From an uncultured Gammaproteobacteria bacterium (GTDB lineage Bacteria; Pseudomonadota; Gammaproteobacteria; Rariloculales; Rariloculaceae), in contig CAMPKU010000008.1 in assembly GCA_946887385.1 (NCBI GenBank), forward strand, positions 1-37,176: a DNA stretch of 37,176 nucleotides, read 5' to 3'. The position numbers and the translations under genes are program-made. Below, in pieces: positions 1-7,880 of the stretch (its first letter is position 1; each line of letters begins with the position of its first letter). Below the pieces are notes generated by a model. It made no database searches, was not told the origin of the DNA, and worked only from the letters and a program-made list of their open reading frames with translations.

Positions 1-421
1 TCTTGAGCTTGTAAACCGAGCTGCCGTAGTAGTCGATCATCGCCTTCTCGAGCGCACGCACGTGCGAGCCCATGCGCTTCAGCGCATCGGCATCGAGCTC
101 GATGTGCTTGCGGCGGCGATCCTTGCTGTCCGGCACCAGCTTCAGCACACCACCGGGCTGCGCTTCGGCCGTGAGCGAATAGACGATCCGCGACACCGAC
201 GTGTACGGAATGCCGAGTTTGCTCGACAACGATTTCATCGAATGCGGCCGTCCTTCGAGATTCGAGTCGATCACCTCGAGCGCGATGAGCACCTCGGCCA
301 TCGTGCCGTGCCGGCCGGTCTTGTAGATGGCCGTGAGCAACGCGATCGCGGCCTTACGCGCGCCGTTGGAATCGAAGCGTTCTTTTGCAACGGTCGGGCG
401 AATTTGCGGAACTGTCGACAT
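1..421 (-). CDS. Winged-helix (MarR-like) transcriptional regulator, C-terminus cut by window edge
   Basis: An open reading frame runs off the left edge; about 140 residues are visible. I chose ATG at 421 because AGGGAGA lies just upstream; an in-frame ATG at 436 is the alternative. Residues 1-30 are a variable N-terminus. A helix-rich segment follows, then a helix-turn-helix around residues 68-90 (KSLSSKLGIPYTSVSRIV) and a basic wing (DSKDRRRKHIELD), the usual MarR-type order where the wing ends in an Asp-Arg-Arg motif. It is probably a DNA-binding repressor or activator; ligand and targets cannot be read from the sequence. It lies downstream of and on the same strand as the porin gene, separated by 134 bases that contain its own promoter candidate. 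An IclR- or other winged-helix assignment is possible. Confidence 0.7.
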   Translation of the reverse strand, partial: MSTVPQIRPTVAKERFDSNGARKAAIALLTAIYKTGRHGTMAEVLIALEVIDSNLEGRPHSMKSLSSKLGIPYTSVSRIVYSLTAEAQPGGVLKLVPDSKDRRRKHIELDADALKRMGSHVRALEKAMIDYYGSSVYKLK

Positions 422-450
422 GTTCTCCCTGCTCATAGCCACTCCAACAT

Positions 451-466
451 CCGGCGCGAGCGCCGG
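451..466. repeat. GC-rich perfect inverted repeat in the leader of the partial regulator
   Basis: CCGGCGC-GA-GCGCCGG is a perfect 7-bp inverted repeat 30 bases upstream of the regulator start at 421. It lies almost exactly at the predicted transcript start, so it could be an autoregulatory operator or a 5' mRNA stem-loop. It has no T tract, so a terminator role is unlikely. Confidence 0.4.
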
Positions 467-475
467 GCGGGGCGC

Positions 476-505
476 AGTGTATTCATGCGTTCGGGAGCGT
501 CTCAA
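476..505 (-). promoter_or_regulatory. Candidate sigma-70 promoter for the partial regulator
   Basis: Read on the minus strand, TTGAGA (505-500) and TACACT (481-476) are separated by 18 bases. That is 5 of 6 and 4 of 6 matches to the -35 and -10 consensus. The predicted start, near 469, is about 48 bases before the ATG at 421. Confidence 0.4.
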
Positions 506-526
506 CACCGCACTGTTCGGTACGGG

Positions 527-551
527 AAAACCGACATTTCTATAGATCGGC
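527..551 (-). terminator. Weak candidate terminator after the porin
   Basis: On the minus strand, just past the porin stop, GCCGAT and GTCGGT can pair (two G-U pairs) around a 10-base loop and are followed by TTTT. The stem is short, so activity as an intrinsic terminator is doubtful. Confidence 0.25.
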
Positions 552-555
552 GCGC

Positions 556-1776
556 TCAGTAGTTGAACACGACGTCGGCTTGCAAGCGGTTGTAATCGTG
601 CTCGTTGCCGGCCTCGGCGCCGCGCTCGTTCAAGAAATACCGCAAGCCGAGCACGAGCCGATCGCGAACACCGTAATTGAGCTCCACGACGTGACCCTTG
701 CCGTCGGTGCCGCCGCCCGCAAAGTCCGAGTCGGCGAACGTGCCCACGACTGCGTCGGCCTCGAGATCCTGATAGGCGTAGCCCACTCGCCACGTGCCCC
801 GGCCCGCGATCTCGCCCAAGCTTGCGCCGAGGGCAAACCCCGTGTCAGCGCCGTCAGCTTCGGTGTTCACCACGTAATCGGCGAACAGCGTGACAGGCCG
901 CGACCGCGCCGAGAAGTTGAGCTCCGCGAAGAGCTCGGCAAGGTTGAAGTCGCTGAGGTAATTGCCTGCGGCATCCACGCGATTCCCCACCGCCGCGCCG
1001 TCCCAGAACGGCGTCTGCCCGCGCGTGTTCAGGTAGTCGTAATAACTGGCACCGGCCGTAATACGCAGGCCGTTGTCGAGCATGCGCCGATAGCCGAATT
1101 GACCGCCGAGCATGATCGAGTCGTCGGCGGCGCCGCGCTCCTCGACCCAGAGGCCTGCGTAGTTGGCGAACCAATCGCCGCCCCCGTAGCGCAGGGCAAG
1201 CCCCTCGGGATTCAAGTCGCCGTCGTAGATCAGGTGATGGTTGCCGGGGCGGAAAAACGGATTCGCGATCTTGCCGCCCGTAAACGTGAGCTCCTCAGTA
1301 GCGGCCCAGGTGAAGAACGCGCGGTCCACGCCGATGGGCTTGCGCGCGAAACCGGTATCGAGCGTTTGGTTGGCCGACACCGGATCGTCGCCGCCGGTCG
1401 CAAGCTGAAGACCCAGACGCACGTTCTCGGCAACGTCGGCCGTAATTCCGAATCGCCCGCGCACGCGCTGCCGGTGCTGCTCGCTCTGCGTCTCTTCGTT
1501 GATCGACTCGTGGCGGTAGCGTAGATCGCCGGAAAAGCGGACGTTCGGCGCAGTGGCCGCTGCTCTCGTCTCGACGACGCGCGGCGGCTCGGTGTCTGAA
1601 GCGGCCGGCTCGGCGCCGGCCGATGCCGCCTGCTCTAGGCGTTCCAGCCGGGTCATAAGGGCTGCAACCTCGCCGCGAATCGCCGCGATCTCCGCGGCCG
1701 TGCTCGGCTGCGCCTCGGCAACGCCGGCGAAGCTCGAAGCTCCTGCGAGGACGACGGCGACCATCTTCTTATTCAT
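556..1776 (-). CDS. Outer-membrane porin (putative porin family, 16-strand type)
   Basis: The protein has 406 residues. Start ATG at 1776 is preceded by GGAG at a good distance and opens a clear signal peptide (MNKKMVAVVLAGAS..., predicted cleavage near AEA-QP, residue 22). The open frame continues upstream to 2040, but that part would run through the promoter and lacks a signal. Residues 25-50 (AAEIAAIRGEVAALMTRLERLE) form a short coiled coil, as in OprO/OprP-like trimeric porins. The rest is a run of alternating beta strands beginning VRFSGDLRYR and ending in an aromatic residue (DVVFNY), as outer-membrane barrels do. It probably allows small solutes through the outer membrane. A Pho-box-like repeat in its promoter hints at phosphate or another anion as the substrate, but the sequence alone does not prove selectivity. 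It is divergent from mltF. Confidence 0.85.
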   Translation of the reverse strand: MNKKMVAVVLAGASSFAGVAEAQPSTAAEIAAIRGEVAALMTRLERLEQAASAGAEPAASDTEPPRVVETRAAATAPNVRFSGDLRYRHESINEETQSEQHRQRVRGRFGITADVAENVRLGLQLATGGDDPVSANQTLDTGFARKPIGVDRAFFTWAATEELTFTGGKIANPFFRPGNHHLIYDGDLNPEGLALRYGGGDWFANYAGLWVEERGAADDSIMLGGQFGYRRMLDNGLRITAGASYYDYLNTRGQTPFWDGAAVGNRVDAAGNYLSDFNLAELFAELNFSARSRPVTLFADYVVNTEADGADTGFALGASLGEIAGRGTWRVGYAYQDLEADAVVGTFADSDFAGGGTDGKGHVVELNYGVRDRLVLGLRYFLNERGAEAGNEHDYNRLQADVVFNY

Positions 1777-1812
1777 TGATTTTGCTCCGGTTTGTACCTT
1801 CCATGGACGCGC

Positions 1813-1845
1813 ATAATGCGGCGCGGCTGTTACAAGCGTGTTACA
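1813..1845 (-). promoter_or_regulatory. Pho-box-like direct repeat and -10 element of the porin promoter
   Basis: Read on the minus strand, TGTAACA occurs twice (1845-1839 and 1834-1828) with an 11-base period, the spacing of PhoB half-sites. Nine bases further on is CATTAT (1818-1813), a 4 of 6 match to the -10 box. In PhoB-activated promoters the box replaces the -35 element at about this distance. The half-sites differ from the E. coli consensus CTGTCAT at the middle base. Confidence 0.4.
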
Positions 1846-1864
1846 GAACGTCGGCTGGGATCGG

Positions 1865-1893
1865 CCGACTCGAAACAACGATGCCCGTATAAT
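1865..1893 (+). promoter_or_regulatory. Candidate mltF promoter with perfect -10 box
   Basis: TATAAT at 1888-1893 matches the -10 consensus perfectly. The hexamer 17 bases upstream (CCGACT, 1865-1870) is a weak -35. The predicted transcript start, near 1900, lies downstream of the GTG at 1838, which argues for the later TTG start of mltF. Confidence 0.4.
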
Positions 1894-1924
1894 CGATGGT
1901 TCCCGGCACAGGGGTACACCGCTG

Positions 1925-3295
1925 TTGCGCATACTGGCTGCGATCGCGCTGAGCGTGCTGCTCAGCACGTGCTCGTCTCCGCCCTCGGTCCTCGACCGCA
2001 TCCTGCGCTCGGGTGAGCTGCGCGTGGTCACGCGCAACACGCCGGCCGCGTTTTACTACGGCGCAGACGAGCCGCGCGGCGTGGAGTACGAGCTCGCACG
2101 GGGCTACGCCGCGAAGCTTGGCGTGAGCTTGCGCATTTATATCGACGACCAGGTTTTTCCGGACCTCGTCTCCGGCAAGGCCCAAGTCGGCGCCGCGAGC
2201 CTCACAGTCGCCGATGTGCGCCGCGACAGCGTGTCGTTCGGCCCCGGGTACCAAAAGATCGAACCGTTGATCGTGTACCGGCGGGGCACTCCTCGGCCGC
2301 GCAAGCTCGGCGATCTCGTTGGCGGCCGGATCGAGGTGGTCGCGAGCTCGTCGCATGCGGCGCTGCTCGAGAAACTCCGCGCGCAGGAGCCGCTGCTCAC
2401 CTGGATCGAGCATACCGAGCGCTCGAGCGACGAGCTGATTCGCCGCGTAGCCGAAGGCGAGATGGACTATACGGTGGCCGACTCGCATCTGTTCGAGCTG
2501 CTTCGGCACTTCTATCCCGATCTTCGCGTCGCGTTTCCGCTCGGGCCAGCCGAGCGCATCGCGTGGGCCCTGCCCAAGGGCGACGAGCCGCTTCGCGAAA
2601 GCATCGCGGCGTACTTTGCGGAGATCGAAGCCACGGGCGAGCTGCAGCGCATCCTCGATCGCTATTACTTCGCGTCGCGCGAGTTCGACTACGTTGGCTC
2701 GCGCGCCTTCATGCGCCACGTCAACACGCGGCTACCGCGCTATCGAGAATTCTTCCTCGAAGCGGAGCGCTCGACCGGCCTCGATTGGCGCTTGCTGGCC
2801 GCCATCGCCTATCAAGAGTCGCACTGGGATCCCGCCGCGGTGTCGCCGACCGGCGTTCGCGGCATGATGATGCTCACCGAGCTTACCGCGAGCATGATGG
2901 AGGTCAAAGATCGGCTCGACGCGCGCGGCAGCATTCTCGGCGGCGCGCACTATTACTTGCGCGTGCGCCGCAAGCTGCCGGAACGCATCGGCGAGCCAGA
3001 TCGCTCTTGGCTCACCGTGGCCGCGTACAACTTGGGCTTCGGCCACCTCGAGGATGCGCGCATCATCACCCAAATGCAGGGCGCCAATCCCGACCGTTGG
3101 GAAGAAGTGCGCGCGCGTTTGCCGCTCTTGAGCGACAAAGCCTGGTACAGCCGCGTGCAGCGCGGCTTCGCTCCCGGCCAGACCGCGGTCACCTACGTAG
3201 ACAACGTGCGGCGCTATTACGAAATCCTCATGTGGCTCGACAGCCACGAGACGCTCACCTCGCAAGACTTCGCCCCGCCAGACCTGATCGGCTAG
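1925..3295 (+). CDS. mltF: Membrane-bound lytic murein transglycosylase F
   Basis: About 456 residues from TTG 1925. The frame is open from GTG 1838, but TTG 1925 has AGGGG ten bases upstream, lies after the TATAAT box, and begins directly with a hydrophobic export signal (MRILAAIALSVLLSTC). Cys16 sits in a lipobox-like LSTC; Thr at -1 is unusual, so lipidation is uncertain. An extracellular solute-binding-type domain follows (ILRSGELRVVTRNTPAAFYYG to about residue 255). A C-terminal SLT lysozyme-like domain holds the catalytic Glu in AIAYQESHWDP and the AAYNLGFGH motif. This two-domain order is that of MltF. The enzyme cleaves peptidoglycan glycan strands to 1,6-anhydro ends at the inner face of the outer membrane. 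It converges on tadA with 10 bases between stops. Confidence 0.9.
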   Translation: MRILAAIALSVLLSTCSSPPSVLDRILRSGELRVVTRNTPAAFYYGADEPRGVEYELARGYAAKLGVSLRIYIDDQVFPDLVSGKAQVGAASLTVADVRRDSVSFGPGYQKIEPLIVYRRGTPRPRKLGDLVGGRIEVVASSSHAALLEKLRAQEPLLTWIEHTERSSDELIRRVAEGEMDYTVADSHLFELLRHFYPDLRVAFPLGPAERIAWALPKGDEPLRESIAAYFAEIEATGELQRILDRYYFASREFDYVGSRAFMRHVNTRLPRYREFFLEAERSTGLDWRLLAAIAYQESHWDPAAVSPTGVRGMMMLTELTASMMEVKDRLDARGSILGGAHYYLRVRRKLPERIGEPDRSWLTVAAYNLGFGHLEDARIITQMQGANPDRWEEVRARLPLLSDKAWYSRVQRGFAPGQTAVTYVDNVRRYYEILMWLDSHETLTSQDFAPPDLIG

Positions 3296-3305
3296 GGGTC
3301 CCCTT

Positions 3306-4115
<810 letters not shown>

Positions 4116-4142
4116 TTATCGGCAGAAACACGGAGGTTTCTG

Positions 4143-5414
4143 GTGCCGTTGCGGATCGCCATGATCAGCGACCACGCGTCCCCGCTCGCAGCCGCCGGGA
4201 GTGTCGACAGCGGCGGACAAAACATCTACGTGGCCGAGGTGGCGCGCAATCTCGTGCGGCTAGGGCATACCGTCGACGTCTTCACTCGCCGCGACGACCC
4301 GGCCCAGTGCCCGATCGCCGCGTGTGGCGGCGTACGCGTGGTGCACGTGCCCGCGGGCCCTCCGGAATTCGTGCGCAAGGAGGACTTGCTGCCGATGATG
4401 CCGGAGTTCGCGCGGTTCGTGCGCGAGTTCTGCGCGGCAGAAGGCGGCTACGATCTAGCTCACGCGAACTTCTTCATGTCCGGTGTAGTGGCGGCCGAGC
4501 TCAAGCGCGCGCTCGGCATTCCCTTCGTGATGACGTTTCACGCGCTGGGGCTCGTGCGGCAATTCCATCAGGGCGACGCCGACGAGTTTCCGCCGGAGCG
4601 GATCGCGATCGAGCGACAGTTGGTGACGGAAGCCGACGCCGTCATCGCCGAATGTCCGCAAGACCTCGATGACCTGGTAACGCTGTACGAAGCACGCCCC
4701 GAACGCATCCCCGTGATCCCGTGCGGATTCGAGCCAAAGGAGTTTTGGCCGATCGACCGGCGCTTCGCCCGCAAGGCACTGGGGCTCGAAGCAAGCGAGC
4801 CGCTCGTGCTGCACTTAGGCAGGCTCGTACCGCGCAAAGGCGTGGACAACGTGATCCGCGGCCTGGCACGGCTGGCAAGTGAGCACGAGATCGCGGCCAA
4901 ACTGCTGATCGTGGGCGGCAACTCCGATGTGCCGGACGTGCGGCTTACACCGGAGATCGGGCGGCTTCGCGGGATCGCCGAGAGCGAGGGAATCGGCAAT
5001 CGCGTCGTGTTCACCGGGCGCCGCTCGCGCGAGCTCTTGAAGCTGTATTACAGCGCTGCCGACGCTTTCGTCACCACGCCGTGGTACGAACCGTTCGGCA
5101 TCACGCCGCTCGAGGCGATGGCCTGCGGCACGCCGGTCATCGGCTCGAACGTGGGCGGCATCAAATATAGCGTCGTCGACAACGAAACCGGCTTTCTCGT
5201 GCCGCCAAACGAGCCCGACGCGCTCGCACAGCGGCTCGCACGACTGTGCTCGAATCGGCGGCTCGCAAAGCGGCTCGCGCGCGACGCCGCACGCAGAGCG
5301 AAAGCCCGTTTCACTTGGCGCGCCGTGGCGCGCTCGATCGCGGCACTCTACGAGGACGTGGAATCCGGCCGGGCCCTCAAAGGCGCCTTGCAGCGGATCG
5401 CGGCAGCCGCATGA
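4143..5414 (+). CDS. GT4 family glycosyltransferase (MshA/sucrose-phosphate-synthase-like), first gene of the operon
   Basis: The protein has 423 residues. GTG 4143 is chosen because GGAGG stands six bases upstream. It has the two-Rossmann GT-B fold. The N-terminal domain opens LRIAMISDHASPL with the donor/acceptor loop GGQNIYV at 24-30. The C-terminal domain has GRLVPRKG at 226-233 (phosphate-binding Arg and Lys) and the E-x7-E motif EPFGITPLE at 316-324. Such enzymes transfer a sugar from a nucleotide donor with retention. Closest recognisable relatives are the MshA and sucrose-phosphate-synthase groups, but the acceptor here is unknown. No signal peptide or membrane segment, so cytoplasmic. 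Its stop overlaps the next start (ATGA, 5411-5414). Confidence 0.9.
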   Translation: MPLRIAMISDHASPLAAAGSVDSGGQNIYVAEVARNLVRLGHTVDVFTRRDDPAQCPIAACGGVRVVHVPAGPPEFVRKEDLLPMMPEFARFVREFCAAEGGYDLAHANFFMSGVVAAELKRALGIPFVMTFHALGLVRQFHQGDADEFPPERIAIERQLVTEADAVIAECPQDLDDLVTLYEARPERIPVIPCGFEPKEFWPIDRRFARKALGLEASEPLVLHLGRLVPRKGVDNVIRGLARLASEHEIAAKLLIVGGNSDVPDVRLTPEIGRLRGIAESEGIGNRVVFTGRRSRELLKLYYSAADAFVTTPWYEPFGITPLEAMACGTPVIGSNVGGIKYSVVDNETGFLVPPNEPDALAQRLARLCSNRRLAKRLARDAARRAKARFTWRAVARSIAALYEDVESGRALKGALQRIAAAA

Positions 5415-6148
5415 CAGTGGCGCCTTCGCTCGGCGGGCGGCTCGTGTTCGTAACCGGCGGCGGCAGTGGCCTTGGCGCCGCCACCTGCACATTGCTCGCA
5501 AGCGAAGGCGCAGCAGTGGTGGTGGCGGACATCGATCTGCAAGCCGCCCGCTCAGTGGCTGAAAGCGTCGAACGTCGCGGCGGCACGGCGTTCGCCGTCG
5601 AGCTCGACGTGGGCGATGAAGCGCGAGCGCCGCAAGTGCTCGAGGAAGCGGCGGAGCGGCACGGCGGTTTGTTCGCGCTCGTGAACAACGCCGGAACCGA
5701 TCGTACGTTGCCGATCGACGAGCTCACGGTTGAGCAATGGGACCGCGTGCTGCGCACGAACCTTCGCGGCCCCTTCCTGCTGAGCCGGTGCGCCGCTCAG
5801 CTCATGAAACGCGGCGGCGCGGGCGGCCACATCGTGAACGTGGCTTCCACCGCGGCGAAGCGTGCCTGGCCTAACGCGTCCGCGTATCACGCGAGCAAGT
5901 GGGGCTTGCTCGGCTTGAGCCACGCGCTGCATGCCGAGCTGCGGCCCCACGGCATCAAGGTGTGCGCCGTCATCGCGGGCGGCATGCAGACACCGTTTTT
6001 GCTCGACCGGTTCCCGGACCTCGACCGGTCGACGCTGCAAGACCCCGCGAACGTGGCGCAAACCATCAAACATGTGCTGCTGCAGCCCGAGGGCACCGCG
6101 ATATCCGAAGTGATGGTGCTGCCGGTGCGCGAGACGTCGTGGCCATGA
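5411..6148 (+). CDS. Short-chain dehydrogenase/reductase
   Basis: The protein has 245 residues, the classical SDR length. The nucleotide-binding motif TGGGSGLG is at 15-22, with an acidic VADID after strand 2 that favours NAD(H). NNAG is at 92-95, catalytic Ser146 in IVNVAST, and Tyr159-x3-Lys163 in AYHASK. The active site is complete, so an oxidoreductase is expected. In this operon it may oxidise, reduce or epimerise a sugar intermediate; that role is inferred from neighbours only. It starts at ATG 5411 inside the GT4 stop and overlaps the phosphatase gene by four bases (ATGA, 6145-6148). Confidence 0.88.
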   Translation: MTVAPSLGGRLVFVTGGGSGLGAATCTLLASEGAAVVVADIDLQAARSVAESVERRGGTAFAVELDVGDEARAPQVLEEAAERHGGLFALVNNAGTDRTLPIDELTVEQWDRVLRTNLRGPFLLSRCAAQLMKRGGAGGHIVNVASTAAKRAWPNASAYHASKWGLLGLSHALHAELRPHGIKVCAVIAGGMQTPFLLDRFPDLDRSTLQDPANVAQTIKHVLLQPEGTAISEVMVLPVRETSWP

Positions 6149-6750
6149 GCCGTTCGGCTCGAACGTTGCGGAACAACGGCCTTCGAGCGGTGCGCGCTGT
6201 CTTCCTCGACAAAGACGGCACTCTCATAGAGAACGTGCCCTACAACGTCGATCCCGCGCTCGTGCAGCTCGCGCCCGGCGCGCCGCAGGCTCTGGCGCGG
6301 CTCTCGATGGCGGGTTTCCGGCTGATCGTGGTATCGAATCAGTCCGGCATCGGCGACGGCCGTTTCGCGGCCGCCGCGCTTCTCGCCGTGGAACGGCGCA
6401 TTCAAGCACTCCTCGCGCCGGCGGCAGCGATCGACGCGTTCTACTATTGCCCGCACTCGCGCAGCGCGGGTTGCGGTTGCCGAAAGCCGTCACCGGGACT
6501 TTTGCTGCGCGCCGCGGCCGAGCACGGCATCGACCTCGGCCGATCATGGCTCGTTGGCGACATCTTGGACGACGTCGAAGCGGGACGGCGTGCAGGGTGC
6601 CGCGCCGCACTGATCGCGAACGGTAACGAAACCGAGTGGCAGCTCGGGCCGTTCCGCACGCCGCACCGCGTGGCGCGCTCGCTCGAGGCGGCGGCGAACG
6701 CGATTGTGGCAGCCACGCAGCTCGGTCGACAGCGGGAGGCCTGCGCGTGA
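6145..6750 (+). CDS. gmhB: HAD-IIIA phosphatase, GmhB type (heptose 1,7-bisphosphate 7-phosphatase)
   Basis: The protein has 201 residues. Motif I is FLDKDGT (nucleophile Asp22, acid/base Asp24), motif II is SNQSGIG (64-70), Lys114 follows, and GDILDD (138-143) is motif IV. Between them Cys102-x-His104-x5-Cys110-x-Cys112 forms the zinc site that marks the GmhB and histidinol-phosphatase HAD subfamily. GmhB removes the 7-phosphate from D-glycero-manno-heptose 1,7-bisphosphate on the route to nucleotide-heptose. Two heptosyltransferase-like GT9 genes in the same operon support a heptose substrate. GmhA and HldE are not in the window. Residues 1-15 and about 175-201 are extensions beyond the core. 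Starts and stops overlap neighbours by four bases. Confidence 0.85.
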   Translation: MSRSARTLRNNGLRAVRAVFLDKDGTLIENVPYNVDPALVQLAPGAPQALARLSMAGFRLIVVSNQSGIGDGRFAAAALLAVERRIQALLAPAAAIDAFYYCPHSRSAGCGCRKPSPGLLLRAAAEHGIDLGRSWLVGDILDDVEAGRRAGCRAALIANGNETEWQLGPFRTPHRVARSLEAAANAIVAATQLGRQREACA

Positions 6751-7880
6751 GCACTCGCTGGCGAGCCGCGGACGAGGTGCTGTGCGTTCGGCTCGACGGG
6801 GCCGGCGACGTGCTGATGACCTCGCCGGCGTTGCGCGCCCTGCGCGAAGACAAGCCCGGCCGGCGCGTCACGCTGCTCACGTCAGAAGCCGGCGCAGTGG
6901 CGGCGCGCCGAATCCCGGAAGTAGACGACGTCATCGCATTTCGCGCCCCCTGGATGAAACCGAGCTCGGACGGTGCCGCTGCCGACCACGCGCTCGTTGC
7001 GGCGATCGCGGCCCGCCGTTTCGACGCGGCCGTGATCTTCACCGTCTACAGTCAAAGCCCTTTGCCGGCCGCGTACCTGTGCCGCCTTGCAGGCGTGCCG
7101 CTCACGCTCGCGCATTGCCGCGAGAATCCGTACGAGCTCTTGACGCACTGGGTGCCGGATCCCGAGCCGCAGCAGCAAGTGCGCCACGAAGTGCGCCGTC
7201 AGCTCGATCTCGTGAGCACAGTGGGTTGCCGGCCGAGCAGCGAGCGCCTGTCGTTTGCCGTGGGCGCGCAAGCGCGACGCCGCGTCTCGCGGCTGTTGAG
7301 CGCCGCGGGCGTGAATCACTCGCAGCCGCTCGTGGTCGTTCATCCCGGCGCATCGGCCGCTTCACGGCGCTACCCCCCGGATCGGTTCGCGCACGCGCTC
7401 GAGCAGCTATTCGAGCGCACGAGATGCCATATCGTCTTGACCGGCGACGCTCACGAGGCCGATCTCGTTGCCGGCATTCGAGCCGCCGCCGGTGCGCCGT
7501 TGCACTCGCTTGCCGGCCGCCTCGACCTCGAGGAGCTGGGCGCGCTGCTCGCGCGCGCCGACGTGGCGATCTCGAACAATACGGCGCCGGCTCATATCGC
7601 CGCGGCCGTAGGCACTCCGGTGGTCGATCTGTACGCGCTTACGAACCCGCAGCACACGCCCTGGCAGGTCGAGCACCGTGTGCTGTACCACGACGTGCCG
7701 TGCCGCTACTGCTACAAGAGCGTCTGCCCCATGGGGCATCACAACTGCCTTAGCTCCGTGCCGCCGTCCGCTGTCGCGGCGGCCGCTATCGAGCTGCTCG
7801 CGCCGTCGCTGCGCGCGGTTTCCACGCGTTCGCTGCCGCCGCTTCGCTCCGCCACGGGGGCCATCGAGGTGAGTGCGTGA
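6747..7880 (+). CDS. GT9 family glycosyltransferase (heptosyltransferase-like), copy 1
   Basis: The protein has 377 residues. GTG 6747 overlaps the phosphatase stop (GTGA) and has GGGAGG seven bases upstream. Family marks: the N-terminal loop RLDGAGDVLMTSPALRAL (15-32, with the GDVL signature), the donor-site HPG at 199-201 followed by SRRYPPDRF, and SNNTAPAH at 276-283. Near the C-terminus four cysteines, Cys319-x2-Cys322-x4-Cys327-x6-Cys334, form a motif also found in copy 2 and in many GT9 proteins; it may bind a metal or form disulfides. GT9 enzymes such as WaaC/WaaF transfer heptose from ADP-heptose to lipopolysaccharide core, so heptose transfer is likely but not proven. Confidence 0.88.
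   Translation: MSTRWRAADEVLCVRLDGAGDVLMTSPALRALREDKPGRRVTLLTSEAGAVAARRIPEVDDVIAFRAPWMKPSSDGAAADHALVAAIAARRFDAAVIFTVYSQSPLPAAYLCRLAGVPLTLAHCRENPYELLTHWVPDPEPQQQVRHEVRRQLDLVSTVGCRPSSERLSFAVGAQARRRVSRLLSAAGVNHSQPLVVVHPGASAASRRYPPDRFAHALEQLFERTRCHIVLTGDAHEADLVAGIRAAAGAPLHSLAGRLDLEELGALLARADVAISNNTAPAHIAAAVGTPVVDLYALTNPQHTPWQVEHRVLYHDVPCRYCYKSVCPMGHHNCLSSVPPSAVAAAAIELLAPSLRAVSTRSLPPLRSATGAIEVSA

Noticed and set aside
1838..1924. GTG 1838 as the mltF start
   Set aside because: It lies upstream of the TATAAT promoter element and would put 29 polar residues before the export signal.
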